Below are positions 1 through 8,358 of a stretch of 64,000 nt of DNA, piece by piece; the stretch's first letter is position 1; the number at the start of each line of letters is the position of its first letter. This stretch comes from Scatosoma sp045614565. Lineage in GTDB: Bacteria > Bacillota > Clostridia > Christensenellales > Borkfalkiaceae. The notes below the pieces were generated by a model. The model saw only the letters and a program-made list of their open reading frames with translations, was not told where the DNA came from and ran no database searches. The DNA lies in contig JAZLDG010000105.1 in NCBI GenBank assembly GCA_045614565.1, positions 34,584 through 98,583 on the forward strand. The letters are read 5' to 3'. Position numbers and translations under genes: made by a program.

Positions 1-92
1 TTTTTTAAGATTTTTTAGTAAAGCGTAGTAAACACGCTTGCATTTTTCAAAAAAATACAGTAATATAAATAGGCGTTAAACGAACGCCGAAT

Positions 93-182
93 GCAGAGAT
101 GTCTGAGTGGTTTAAGGAGCACGATTGGAAATCGTGTGATGCGGGAACGTATCCGGAGGTTCAAATCCTCTCCTCTGCGCCA
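93..182 (+). tRNA. tRNA-Ser (anticodon GGA)
   Basis: A class II tRNA cloverleaf with a long variable arm is visible. The acceptor 5' arm begins GCAGAG and pairs with CTCTGC before discriminator G and an encoded CCA at 180-182. The anticodon stem CACGA/TCGTG encloses loop TTGGAAA, giving anticodon GGA. The T-arm has the usual GGTTCAAAT. It would decode UCC and UCU. Confidence 0.95.
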
Positions 183-188
183 AAAAAA

Positions 189-220
189 ACACACCCTTGT
201 ACGGGTGTGTTTTTGTTTTG
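189..220 (+). terminator. Terminator of tRNA-Ser
   Basis: An 8-bp perfect stem, ACACACCC/GGGTGTGT, with a 6-nt loop is followed by TTTTGTTTT. It starts 7 nt after the tRNA CCA end. Confidence 0.85.
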
Positions 221-374
221 CGTGGAGAAGAGATTGCAAAAGCCACGAATTATCGGAGTTTCACGCGAGCGAGCAAACACGTAAGTCTTGGGCTTTTTCA
301 AACAACTTCGTTGCGAGCGAATCTTTGTTGCATAGCAACAAAATATCTTCACTGCGCCAACAATAAATAAAGCG

Positions 375-407
375 ACGCCCCAAAAGCTTATTCAGCTTTT
401 GGGGCGT
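375..407. terminator. Perfect 14-bp hairpin downstream of the SDR gene
   Basis: ACGCCCCAAAAGCT and its exact complement are separated by TATTC. It lies between the convergent tRNA-Ser and the minus-strand SDR gene and probably ends SDR transcription, although the following T-tract is broken. The rest of 221-494 holds a second small hairpin (324-342, TTTGTTGC/GCAACAAA) and no supportable gene. Confidence 0.5.
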
Positions 408-494
408 ATTTCATCGAAGTATTATAAACGAGATTGACGAAATATAAACACTTTTTCGTCCCTAAAACCTTGTCGGTTTCAAATTCTTTTCAGG

Positions 495-1256
495 TTACGG
501 TCTTAAACCGCTGCCTCCTTGTAAGGTAATCGTTTCACCCGTAACGTAACTCGCCTCGTCCGAACAAAGGAACACGCAAACGCCGCCGACGTCTTTTTCG
601 GGATCGGCAAATCTGCCCATCGGTACGCCCTTGATCGTTTGTTCGTAACGTTCGGGATATTCTTCCTTGAACTTTTGCAAGCCTTCCGTCATTGCCAACG
701 GGCAAATCACGTTTACGCGCACACCAAACGGCGCCCATTCGGTTGCCGCCACGCGGGAAAGTCCGCGGATACCTTCTTTCGCCGCCGCGTAGGAAGATTG
801 TGCAATTCTGCCGAACAAGCCTGCGCCGCTTGCAAAGTTCACTACGCAACCTTTCGTTTCCTTTAAGTACGGGAACGCCTTTTGCATATAGAAGAACGTT
901 GCGTACAAGCCCGAATAGATGGCAAGGTCTAAATCTTCTTTGGTGTGATCCACGAGCATCTTACCCGAAGCCGAAGCTTGCGCGTTATTCACAACCGCGT
1001 CGATACGTCCGAAACGTTCTACCGTTTTATCGATAACGTTTTGAATCGCCGCTTCGTCCGCGCCGTCCGCGGTTACGCAAAGCACTTGCGCGCCGTACGC
1101 CGTTTCAAGCTTTTCTTTCGCCGCAGTAAGCGTGCTTTCCGTTCTGCCCGTAATAACGAGCTTCGCGCCCGCTTTGGCAAAAGCCGTCGAAAGTCCAAAT
1201 CCGATGCCTCTGCCGCCGCCCGTGATAATTACCACTTTGTCTTGTAATGAAATCAT
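495..1256 (-). CDS. SDR-family oxidoreductase (FabG-like)
   Basis: A 253-residue classical short-chain dehydrogenase/reductase. The NAD(P)-binding TGGGRGIG lies at residues 12-19, a variant NNAQ (usually NNAG) at 90-93, catalytic Ser143, and YAAAK at 156-160. The length is typical for the classical SDR family. The start is preceded by AAAGGGAGAATTTTAT, a good ribosome binding site. The gene stands alone between tRNA-Ser and the ManA-ROK gene. The substrate cannot be told: a 2,4-dienoyl-CoA reductase or 3-oxoacyl reductase role is possible because the C-terminus resembles those subgroups, but this is inference. No membrane segments or signal peptide are visible. Confidence 0.85.
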   Translation of the reverse strand: MISLQDKVVIITGGGRGIGFGLSTAFAKAGAKLVITGRTESTLTAAKEKLETAYGAQVLCVTADGADEAAIQNVIDKTVERFGRIDAVVNNAQASASGKMLVDHTKEDLDLAIYSGLYATFFYMQKAFPYLKETKGCVVNFASGAGLFGRIAQSSYAAAKEGIRGLSRVAATEWAPFGVRVNVICPLAMTEGLQKFKEEYPERYEQTIKGVPMGRFADPEKDVGGVCVFLCSDEASYVTGETITLQGGSGLRP

Positions 1257-1289
1257 ATAAAATTCTCCCTTTTTTTAGGCTCGATCGCC

Positions 1290-1412
1290 TTATTCTTCTA
1301 ATTTTAGCTTTGCCACTCTGACGGAATGGCTCGTGCCGTACGCAAACGGCGTAACGATAAATTCGTCCTTAATGCACGAACAACCCAAAACCGACCTTTT
1401 CAAAAATGTAAT
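1290..1412 (-). CDS. Possible small protein after the ROK gene
   Basis: An open frame of about 40 codons runs directly after the ROK stop and ends in TAA at 1290. The predicted C-terminal half (ending VRVAKLKLEE) has protein-like composition. There is no ATG; TTG codons are the only starts and none has a convincing ribosome binding site. It may be a small protein, or the remnant of a longer gene left when the ManA-ROK locus rearranged. I do not recognise it. Confidence 0.22.
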   Translation of the reverse strand: MTFLKRSVLGCSCIKDEFIVTPFAYGTSHSVRVAKLKLEE

Positions 1413-3122
1413 TTAATCCATCAAAAGCGCCGCCGCGCCGAGAATCCCTGCGGAATTGCCCAAGGACGCGATCAAAATTTTTACCTGCGGACCTTTTTTA
1501 CCTGCGAAAAGTTCTTTATCCAAAAACGCCTGCAAGGGGTTGACGAGCGTATCGCCTTGCGCGCACACGCCCCCGCCCAAAATAATCGCTTCGGGACGGA
1601 ACTCGTTTGCAAGGTTGGTAAGACCGACGCCAAGCTTTTCAATATAGTTATCTACGACCTGTTTCGCACCCCTATCTACCGCGTAATAATCAAACGCCGT
1701 TTTGCCCGTTACGTTTTCAAGAGAGCCGATCTCCCACATTTTGCACGTTTTATCCGCTTCCATCGCGCGTTTCGTGTCACGAATAAGCGCGGTCGCCGAA
1801 GCGTACGCTTCCAAACACCCCTTTCTGCCGCAGGTGCATTGTTCGCCGCCCGCAACGATTACCGAATGACCAAGCTCCGCGCCTGCCGAACGGTTACCTT
1901 CAAAGAGCTTGTTATCAATGACGATCCCGCCGCCCACACCCGTGCCGAGCGTAATCAAAATCGTATTCGAATACGCTTTTCCGCAACCGAACTTGGTTTC
2001 GCCGAGCGCAGCCACGTTGGCGTCGTTGGCAATTTTAACGGGTAAGCCCGTCAATTTTTGCGTTTCGTCGACGATCGCAAAATCTTCCCAACCAAGGTTG
2101 TTGGAATAGATCACCACGCCGTTTTTACTGTCGATCATTCCCGGTACGCCCATACCGATCCCTTCGACGTCGCTCGCGCTTAAATTCGCGGTTTTAAGCA
2201 GCATTTGGCAAAGCCCCGCGATATTCGCCGCAACCCTGCCTGCCCCAAATTCGCTTTCGGTGGGGACTTTATCGGACACGAGAATATTCCCCGCGTCGTC
2301 CACGATCCCGCCTTTGATAAACGTTCCGCCTAAATCAATACCGATATAATATTTCCGAATCTCCGTCATAACGATCTCCATATTTCCTTTCAAAATATAT
2401 TTTCCAAAATCGGCGGGAACGAAAAAGCTGTCGCCCGCGCGTACCGTTTTATTTTCAATTTGCCCTTCCCCGCGAACGCAAGTAAGCGCGTGGAACGTTT
2501 TGCCGTCCGTTTTTTGCTTTTTTTCGTTATCCACGATCAGCTTGGTTACCGTAAAGTATTTGCTAACGCCGATACGCTCGCCGCCGCAAACGTTTACGCG
2601 TAAGGGCTTGCTTTCAAATTTTTTAAGATCGGTAACCTTTAACGCTTTGTCTACGTGCAATTCGCGAAGCTTCCCGTCCGCGCCCTTTCTACCGTAATCG
2701 TATACGCGATAGGTAAGGTTGCTGTTTTGCTGAATTTCACAAATTAAGCACCCTTTCGCGATGGCGTGGATCGTACCCGACGGGATAAAATAACATTCGC
2801 CCGCTTTGACTTCGTAGAAATTGAGAAGCTCGACAAGGCAATTTTCGGCGATTGCCTTTTCGTATTTGGCTTTGGTTACGTCACGGTTAAAGCCAAGATA
2901 AATTCCCGCGCCTTCGTCCGCTTCGACGATATACCACATCTCCGTTTTTCCGAAAGAGTTTTCGTTTTTTAACGCGTAATCGTCCGACGGGTGGACCTGC
3001 ACCGAAAGATCGGCTTTCGCGTCGATAAATTTAATCAAGGTAGGGAAAAAAGGAAAATCCAAAGCGTTTGCGCTAAGCTCGTTCCCGCCCGCTACGCTCG
3101 CAAGCGTTTCGCCCGTTTCCAA
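1413..3122 (-). CDS. Type I mannose-6-phosphate isomerase fused to ROK sugar kinase
   Basis: One frame encodes two enzymes. Residues 1-250 (counted from the TTG at 3122) are the cupin core of a class I phosphomannose isomerase, with zinc ligands Gln42, His44, Glu61 and His119. Residues 252-569 are a full ROK-family sugar kinase: phosphate loop DLGGTF 263-268, catalytic Asp367 in a NDAN motif, and the zinc motif CxCGxxxxC at 429-436. Together they would phosphorylate a hexose and interconvert mannose-6-P and fructose-6-P. The frame lacks the normal first ~48 ManA residues, which lie upstream behind an amber codon at 3222-3224. The kinase can start on its own: ATG at 2367-2369 has GGAG six bases upstream. 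The fusion probably arose by loss of the manA stop. The exact kinase substrate (glucose or fructose) is not determined. Confidence 0.8.
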   Translation of the reverse strand: METGETLASVAGGNELSANALDFPFFPTLIKFIDAKADLSVQVHPSDDYALKNENSFGKTEMWYIVEADEGAGIYLGFNRDVTKAKYEKAIAENCLVELLNFYEVKAGECYFIPSGTIHAIAKGCLICEIQQNSNLTYRVYDYGRKGADGKLRELHVDKALKVTDLKKFESKPLRVNVCGGERIGVSKYFTVTKLIVDNEKKQKTDGKTFHALTCVRGEGQIENKTVRAGDSFFVPADFGKYILKGNMEIVMTEIRKYYIGIDLGGTFIKGGIVDDAGNILVSDKVPTESEFGAGRVAANIAGLCQMLLKTANLSASDVEGIGMGVPGMIDSKNGVVIYSNNLGWEDFAIVDETQKLTGLPVKIANDANVAALGETKFGCGKAYSNTILITLGTGVGGGIVIDNKLFEGNRSAGAELGHSVIVAGGEQCTCGRKGCLEAYASATALIRDTKRAMEADKTCKMWEIGSLENVTGKTAFDYYAVDRGAKQVVDNYIEKLGVGLTNLANEFRPEAIILGGGVCAQGDTLVNPLQAFLDKELFAGKKGPQVKILIASLGNSAGILGAAALLMD

Positions 3123-3266
3123 ACGGGTTTGTCCGTCCTTATGAAAGGAAAGCTCCCAACTTTCCGCGCAAGGCGTTTTATCCGTATTCTTGCCGTATTT
3201 CTCTTTCAGCTTCGTTCCGCCCTAAACGTTGTCCTTACATTCGGGGTATAATTTTACGATATCCAT
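3123..3266 (-). pseudogene. manA: 5' part of manA with in-frame TAG at codon 15
   Basis: From ATG 3264-3266, preceded by TATAGGAGAAGCGGAAT, the frame reads MDIVKLYPECKDNV, TAG, then GGTKLKEKYG and continues without further interruption into the ManA-ROK frame. The family has a conserved Trp exactly here (the WGG motif). A single TGG to TAG change explains it. The strong promoter and ribosome binding site belong to this start, so this is the ancestral beginning of manA. TAG is used as a normal stop by other genes in the window. Confidence 0.75.
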
Positions 3267-3315
3267 ATTCCGCTTCTCCTATACCACGCTCATACTTTAT
3301 ATTATACTATAAAGA

Positions 3316-3344
3316 ATTATACTATTTTTCTATATTTTTGTCAA
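3316..3344 (-). promoter_or_regulatory. Consensus sigma-A promoter for manA
   Basis: On the minus strand TTGACA (3339-3344), 17 bp, TATAAT (3316-3321): a perfect match. It lies just after the ddl terminator and 50 bp before the manA ATG. Confidence 0.85.
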
Positions 3345-3370
3345 TAAAAAAAACGGGGATTTTTCCCCGT
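3345..3370 (-). terminator. Terminator of the tsaE-ddl operon
   Basis: Stem ACGGGG/CCCCGT followed on the minus strand by eight T residues, 7 nt after the ddl stop. Confidence 0.85.
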
Positions 3371-3376
3371 CCTTTA

Positions 3377-4492
3377 TTATTTCGTATAACCTTTTACGGT
3401 TTTGAGTATGCCCGTGGAAAGGATCTTTTTTTCTTCGCGTTTGGAAAGTGCAATCCCCTCTTCGATTAAGTCGCTGAAAAACGCGCGGGCGTCCGTTACG
3501 CGCTCGCAAAATAAATAATACGCAAGCGAGCCTGGGACGGTATTGACTTCGCAAAGATAGGCTTTTTCACCGCTAATGAGAAAGTCCATTCTAACCACGC
3601 CTTTTAAGTTCATTCTCTTATACACGGTCTTGGTGTACGCGCGGATTTTATCGCGCAAATCCCCCGTCAACGCGTACCTGTTCCCGCCTTTTTGCGCCAT
3701 ACCCCCGTCCGTTTGACGGCGAACGTATTTGTCTTCAAAGGAATACAAACCTTTCCCAAAGGCTTCTTCCGGCTCGGAAACGCAAATTTCGCCGTGGAGC
3801 ATATACGCCGCGCAATTCACGTCGCGCTTTTCTTCTAAATACCTTTCTATCACTACCCGCGTATCGATCGCAAACGCCGCTTCGATCGCCGTCTTTGCTT
3901 CCTTTTCGTCGTTTGCAACCGCGATCCCTATGGACGAGCCCAAATGTGCGGGTTTAATAACGACGGGATATTTCAGCCTTGATTCGATACTTTTGAGCAA
4001 AAACGCACCCCGTTTTTCATAGTCCGCTTCGTTGACGCGAATATAATCCACCGTGGGAATATTAAGCGAACGCATAAACAGCTTCGTCATACTCTTATCC
4101 ATAAACACGCTCGAAGATAAAAGATCGGGCGAAGCGAACGGGATTCCGTTCCATTCCATCATCGCCGAAACGCCGCCGCCTTCACCCAAACCGCCGTGAC
4201 AGCAATTGAGCGCGACGTCAATTTTCGCCAAGCGTTTAACACGGTTTTTTCGCCAAACGTATAGGCTTCCGCCGTCGAAAAATACACGCTCGAATCCCGT
4301 ATATTTTTTATCGCGAAACACGCTTACGTCGGTCATTTTCGGCGACGTATACAAGCCGCCGTCGGTATGTATATAAATGGGAACGGGCGTATATTTCGTA
4401 CAATCGATTAGATTGAGTACGAAAACGCCCGTCAACACGGAAATTTCGTTTTCACACGACTTGCCGCCAAAGAGTACCGCCACTTTTCTCAT
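3377..4492 (-). CDS. ddl: D-alanine--D-alanine ligase
   Basis: This cytoplasmic enzyme joins two D-Ala with ATP hydrolysis to supply the dipeptide used by MurF. The 371 residues start with VAVLFGGKSCENEIS (4-18). The ATP-grasp domain shows Lys180 in the VVIKPAHLGSS loop and metal ligands Asp303, Glu315 and Asn317 near the C-terminus. HGGLGEGG at 99-106 is the family loop. Length is normal. The ribosome binding site GGAGGTG precedes the start by 9 nt. It is the last gene of the operon, 63 bp after murF, so the two consecutive enzymes of peptidoglycan precursor assembly are made together. Confidence 0.93.
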   Translation of the reverse strand: MRKVAVLFGGKSCENEISVLTGVFVLNLIDCTKYTPVPIYIHTDGGLYTSPKMTDVSVFRDKKYTGFERVFFDGGSLYVWRKNRVKRLAKIDVALNCCHGGLGEGGGVSAMMEWNGIPFASPDLLSSSVFMDKSMTKLFMRSLNIPTVDYIRVNEADYEKRGAFLLKSIESRLKYPVVIKPAHLGSSIGIAVANDEKEAKTAIEAAFAIDTRVVIERYLEEKRDVNCAAYMLHGEICVSEPEEAFGKGLYSFEDKYVRRQTDGGMAQKGGNRYALTGDLRDKIRAYTKTVYKRMNLKGVVRMDFLISGEKAYLCEVNTVPGSLAYYLFCERVTDARAFFSDLIEEGIALSKREEKKILSTGILKTVKGYTK

Positions 4493-4555
4493 TAAAAAAA
4501 CACCTCCGCGTATATTCTTTGCTTTGGTGTTTCTTGCGTTTTTATATTAGTCTAT

Positions 4556-6160
4556 TCAATAAACGTCAGGCAAGTCGTTAAGAAAAAGAACGGCGTCGCC
4601 TACTAAAATCCAATCCGAAAGCGTTTGCTTGGCTTTATCGAGCGTAGGCACGCATACGAGCTTGCTTTCGTCCCCGCCTCCGTCTATATACCCCTTTTTC
4701 ACAACGCCGACGAGCGTTTCCCCTACGAGAATAACCAAGTCCAAGCCTGCCTTTGCGATGCGCTCGCCCAGCTCCGCATTGATTTTTTCTTCCAAAACGC
4801 CGCATTCGACGATCCCCGGGGTTACCAAGCATTTTCTGCCCGAAAAGCGCGACAGCGCGGCAATCGCTTCCGCCGCGCCGCGGGGATTTGCGTTATAGCC
4901 GTCGTCCAAAATATACACGCCGCCGTTTTCAACGAGCTGCAATCTATGCGGGATTGCTTCCATTTCCGAAACGGCGGTTGCGATCTCTTGCAAGCTTACG
5001 CCCATTTCCACCGCAAGCGTCGCCGCAAGCTGGATATTTTCCACCGCCGCCGTACCCAAAAGCTTGGTTGTAATCTCTACGCTTTCACCCTTTATCCGCA
5101 AAGTAAATTGCGTATCCGTGGCGTTCAAACGTATATTTTCCACCGCCGCGCCGTCGGCGAAAAGCACGTTTTGGGGATTTTCCCCAAACGCCGTTCGCAC
5201 CCGCACTTTCAAGCTTTCGCCGCAAACGACCTTCGCGCCGCTTTTGATAATTTCACTCTTTTCCGCAAAAACTTTATCCAAGCTTTCAAAGGTTGAAATA
5301 TGCTGTTCGCATACGCCCGTGAACACGGCGTACGCAGGCTTTACAAGCGAACAAAGCTCGGCAATATCCCCCGCCTTCCGCGCGCCCATTTCGACGATAA
5401 AGACTTCTTTTTTCGCAAATTCTTCGCCAAACACCGTTTTCGCAACGCCGATAGGCGTATTGTACGAAGCGGGCGTTTCCACCGTTTTATAACGGGTAGA
5501 AAGCATTGCTTTCAAGATATTTTTTACCGAAGTTTTCCCGTAACTGCCTACCACGCCTACGCGGATAATATCCGTTTCATCAAGTACCTGCCCCGCACGT
5601 TTCACGAATTTACGGTTACGCGCGTTTTCAAAAATACCCGTCGTGGCGTTTGCCGCGCAAAACAAAAACGGCAAAAGCATCGGCAATACGCAAGCGGGAA
5701 CGTAGGCGATTACGCCGTACAAAAACGAGCCGTTCCACGCCGCCAAAAAAGAAAGCAGGGCAAGAAACGCGTACGTTACGCAAGCGGTGAAAAAGGCGTA
5801 AACGCCAAACAGCCGCACCGCTCTGCCCGTGAAGTTGACTTTGAGTTTCAAAGCGTATTTTTTATCCACGAAAATAAACGCGATCAAAAATCCGCAAAAG
5901 GGGATCGCCGAAATATACCTTGCGGCGGTTTGCCCCAAAAAGGAAAAGCAAAGCGCGAAAACGGACGTCGTCATACCAAGACACAGCGTTAAAATACAAA
6001 GTCGGTTAAAAAACAAATTATCCGCGCGGGATAACCAGCCTAAAAAGGTTTTGTTTTTATAACCGCTTTGTTGCATTGCGCCCACCGTTTTACTCGTCAT
6101 TAAGCAAAACAGCGTCGTCAATATCAGCGTTGCAATCAGTCTTTGTACCGTTTCCGTCAT
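4556..6160 (-). CDS. murF: MurF-type ligase with N-terminal membrane domain
   Basis: Residues ~195-534 are a Mur ligase: P-loop GSYGKTS at 205-211, SYNTPIGVA at 232-240 and the usual central and C-terminal domains. It should add D-Ala-D-Ala to UDP-MurNAc-tripeptide. The first ~180 residues form about five hydrophobic segments, which standard MurF (about 450 aa) lacks; this membrane-anchored form occurs in some Clostridia. ATG 6160 has AGAGGA upstream and the gene overlaps the hydrolase 3' end by 71 bp. The adjacent ddl supports MurF over other Mur ligases, but a MurT-like or specialised ligase cannot be fully excluded. Confidence 0.85.
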   Translation of the reverse strand: MTETVQRLIATLILTTLFCLMTSKTVGAMQQSGYKNKTFLGWLSRADNLFFNRLCILTLCLGMTTSVFALCFSFLGQTAARYISAIPFCGFLIAFIFVDKKYALKLKVNFTGRAVRLFGVYAFFTACVTYAFLALLSFLAAWNGSFLYGVIAYVPACVLPMLLPFLFCAANATTGIFENARNRKFVKRAGQVLDETDIIRVGVVGSYGKTSVKNILKAMLSTRYKTVETPASYNTPIGVAKTVFGEEFAKKEVFIVEMGARKAGDIAELCSLVKPAYAVFTGVCEQHISTFESLDKVFAEKSEIIKSGAKVVCGESLKVRVRTAFGENPQNVLFADGAAVENIRLNATDTQFTLRIKGESVEITTKLLGTAAVENIQLAATLAVEMGVSLQEIATAVSEMEAIPHRLQLVENGGVYILDDGYNANPRGAAEAIAALSRFSGRKCLVTPGIVECGVLEEKINAELGERIAKAGLDLVILVGETLVGVVKKGYIDGGGDESKLVCVPTLDKAKQTLSDWILVGDAVLFLNDLPDVY

Positions 6161-6860
6161 ATAAAAATTCCTCTGTTATCAAATTAAAAAGTAAAGGGTT
6201 TTCCGCAAAAGCGAAATGTCCGCCCGCAATCTCCCGCAAAACGCAACGGGGAAAAGCGGCTTGATAGATTTTCGCTTCCGCCATCGTCGTCGTACGGTCT
6301 TGTTCACCCTGCACGATCAGCACTTCGTTTTTGACCGCTTTCGCAGCTTGGCGTAAATCTTCGTTGACGATTTTTTTATAGCTTTCTTTCATTATCGGCA
6401 GCAAAGAACGGTATTCCTTGCTCCCGAACCGCTTTTCGGCGTAACGCGGGGCAAACTTTTTCACCAAGCGGTACAAGCCAACCTTGAAGCGATAGGAAAA
6501 GCCGCGTTTCAAAATAATCCCCGCCGCACCCGTCAAAACGATTTTTTCAAAGCGATCGCTTTTTTTACTCGCCGCCTTGACCGCCACTCGACAGCCGAAC
6601 GAGTGGGCGATAATATGCGGTTTTTCTATCTGCAAAGCGGCAAGAACTTCGTTTAGCCATTCCGCGTAATCGTCCACGGAAAAGGGGGTTTTCAAAGCTC
6701 CGCTTTTGCCAAAGCCCAAAAAATCGATCGCCGTGACCTTAAAAAAACGGGAAAAATACGCGATTTGCGCCGAAAAAGCTTCTTTATTAGAAAGATATCC
6801 GTGCAAAAAGACGAGATCACGTCCTTTACCCTTTTGTAAAAACGAAACTTCGGATAAAAT
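6090..6860 (-). CDS. Alpha/beta hydrolase, non-canonical start
   Basis: An alpha/beta-hydrolase fold enzyme: oxyanion HGYLSN motif, nucleophile in AHSFG, acid in QGEQDRTT and His in GGHFAF. The homology clearly extends upstream of the only ATG/GTG/TTG codon (TTG 6806, inside the first strand). Between the rimI stop and that TTG there is no standard start, so I place the start at ATT 6860, 18 nt after AAGGGGG; this is uncertain. The last ~20 residues overlap murF and look like run-on sequence. It sits in a cell-wall/t6A operon, so an ester or amide hydrolase with a general role is likely; the substrate is unknown. Confidence 0.75.
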   Translation of the reverse strand: MLSEVSFLQKGKGRDLVFLHGYLSNKEAFSAQIAYFSRFFKVTAIDFLGFGKSGALKTPFSVDDYAEWLNEVLAALQIEKPHIIAHSFGCRVAVKAASKKSDRFEKIVLTGAAGIILKRGFSYRFKVGLYRLVKKFAPRYAEKRFGSKEYRSLLPIMKESYKKIVNEDLRQAAKAVKNEVLIVQGEQDRTTTMAEAKIYQAAFPRCVLREIAGGHFAFAENPLLFNLITEEFLYDGNGTKTDCNADIDDAVLLNDE

Positions 6861-6902
6861 GCCGTCCGTACCGTTCGTCCCCCTTTCGCCAAAAGCGAAA
6901 TC

Positions 6903-7334
6903 TTAAAACTCTTTTTTCATTTCCAAGGCGTTCTCGCCGTCCGCGTAATAGCGTTCCCGCACCCGTGTTTTCAAAAAACCGCGGCTTTCGTACAGCCCAA
7001 GCGCGGGCGTATTGCCTTGCCGAACTTCCAAAAATACGCGTACACCGCCAGCTCTTTTAATCCCGTCCAAAAAGGCATTCAAAAGCAAACCGCCTACGCC
7101 CTTTCCGCGGCAATCGGGTTTCACACCGATTTTCAAAAGCTCGCCGTCGTCAAAAAGCAAAGTTCCGCAAACGAAGCCGATTGCTTCCCCGTTTTCTTCG
7201 GCGCAAAAGCCGAAAAAGTTTTTATCCGCGAGCTGGTTTTGCCACATAAGCTCCGTCCAAGCGTCGGGAAACACGGTGTTATCGAGCGCGATAAGCAGCG
7301 CAAGATCTTTTTCCGTACATTCGCGTAAGATCAT
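6903..7334 (-). CDS. rimI: Ribosomal protein S18-alanine N-acetyltransferase
   Basis: A 143-residue GNAT acetyltransferase. The acetyl-CoA loop CRGKGVGG is at 75-82, followed by the family C-terminal motif NTPALGLYESRGF. RimI acetylates the N-terminal Ala of S18; in Gram-positives it is regularly encoded beside tsaB and tsaE, as here. Its ATG overlaps the tsaB stop by 4 bp, so the two are translationally coupled. Length and composition are normal. Confidence 0.9.
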   Translation of the reverse strand: MILRECTEKDLALLIALDNTVFPDAWTELMWQNQLADKNFFGFCAEENGEAIGFVCGTLLFDDGELLKIGVKPDCRGKGVGGLLLNAFLDGIKRAGGVRVFLEVRQGNTPALGLYESRGFLKTRVRERYYADGENALEMKKEF

Positions 7335-7942
7335 TTTTGTAAATTCTCCTCCGCAGAGCTTTTACGAACGTACAACGCGTGCAAAGGCGCAAATTTTTCC
7401 TTACTCGCCAACGCTTCTACCGCCGCTCGTAAGCCTTGCACGGGATTGACGGTTAGACAGGAAATAGGCAAATTTTCGTAAGAAATAAGCTCGTAACCGT
7501 CCGCTTTAGCAAGCGCAAGCGTTTCTTCTTCCGAAAGATAAGCAGGCGGGAAAACAATTTCACCCTTTTCGTAGCCGCAAACGTAATAATAGCCGTGCAA
7601 AGCGTTGATAAGACAAAGGGATTTTTCACTCAACCTATTATATGCCAACGCGTCGAAAGAAGTGATAGGCAGCGTGGGCTTTTGGCAGGCAAGCGCGAAG
7701 CCTTTGATAACGGAAACGCCGATCCGAATCCCCGTAAACGAGCCCGCGCCGACCACCGCCGCGAAAAAATCGCATTCCGCAAGCGAAAGCCCCGCTTTTT
7801 CAAGCGTTTCGTCAATCGTATCCATAATCAGCACCGAATGTTTCATTGCGCAATCGGGCACGAACGTGTGATAAGCTTGTCCGTTCTTTGCCGCGATTAC
7901 CGTTAAAAATCCGCCGCTTGTATCTACCGCCAAATAGTTCAT
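7331..7942 (-). CDS. tsaB: tRNA t6A biosynthesis protein TsaB
   Basis: A 203-residue actin-fold protein beginning LAVDTSGG with GSFTGIRIGV in the middle, both hallmarks of TsaB (YeaZ). It lacks ATPase residues and acts as scaffold and partner of TsaD in forming threonylcarbamoyladenosine-37 in tRNA. It lies 8 bp after tsaE and overlaps rimI. The catalytic partner tsaD is also in this window (62.1 kb), in a separate operon. Confidence 0.93.
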   Translation of the reverse strand: MNYLAVDTSGGFLTVIAAKNGQAYHTFVPDCAMKHSVLIMDTIDETLEKAGLSLAECDFFAAVVGAGSFTGIRIGVSVIKGFALACQKPTLPITSFDALAYNRLSEKSLCLINALHGYYYVCGYEKGEIVFPPAYLSEEETLALAKADGYELISYENLPISCLTVNPVQGLRAAVEALASKEKFAPLHALYVRKSSAEENLQK

Positions 7943-7950
7943 TTTACACC

Positions 7951-8352
7951 TTAATATTCAATCTCTCGACGAGTATCGTCTATTTTTTTGATTTTTACCC
8001 GTTTTACCCGTTTGGGCAGCAACGCCGCAATGTTTTGCGACCATTCAATCAAACAAATCCCGCCCATATCGAAATAATCGGCAAGACCCAAACTTTCCGC
8101 TTGTTCTATACATTCGATACGGTAGCAATCGTAATGGAACAGCCTGCCGTCGTAATCGTTCATATACGCGTACGTAGGGCTGGTGACTTCTTCTTCAATC
8201 GAAAGTCCTTGCGCCACGCCCTTGGCAAACACCGTTTTTCCCGCGCCCATATCCCCGTCTAACAAGACGATATCCCCTGCGCATAAAGTTTTTGCGTACC
8301 CGCACGCAAAGCTTTGCGTTTCTTCGCGGGAATTTGAAATAAAAATTGCCAT
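7951..8352 (-). CDS. tsaE: tRNA t6A biosynthesis ATPase TsaE
   Basis: A 133-residue P-loop ATPase (GDMGAGKT at 33-40) with the family SPTYAYMNDY and LIEWSQ motifs. It drives turnover of the TsaB-TsaD complex. It is the first gene of the operon. Its ATG has no Shine-Dalgarno sequence, and a promoter -10 box ends only 6 nt before the ATG, so translation may be leaderless. Confidence 0.93.
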   Translation of the reverse strand: MAIFISNSREETQSFACGYAKTLCAGDIVLLDGDMGAGKTVFAKGVAQGLSIEEEVTSPTYAYMNDYDGRLFHYDCYRIECIEQAESLGLADYFDMGGICLIEWSQNIAALLPKRVKRVKIKKIDDTRREIEY

Positions 8353-8358
8353 AGCTCT

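Noticed and set aside
15..239. Minus-strand ORF containing RRGEDLNLR
   Set aside because: It is translation across the antisense strand of tRNA-Ser, a common false gene.
3222..3224. TAG recoded as tryptophan
   Set aside because: Several genes in the window end naturally at TAG with family-typical lengths, and only one internal TAG was found.
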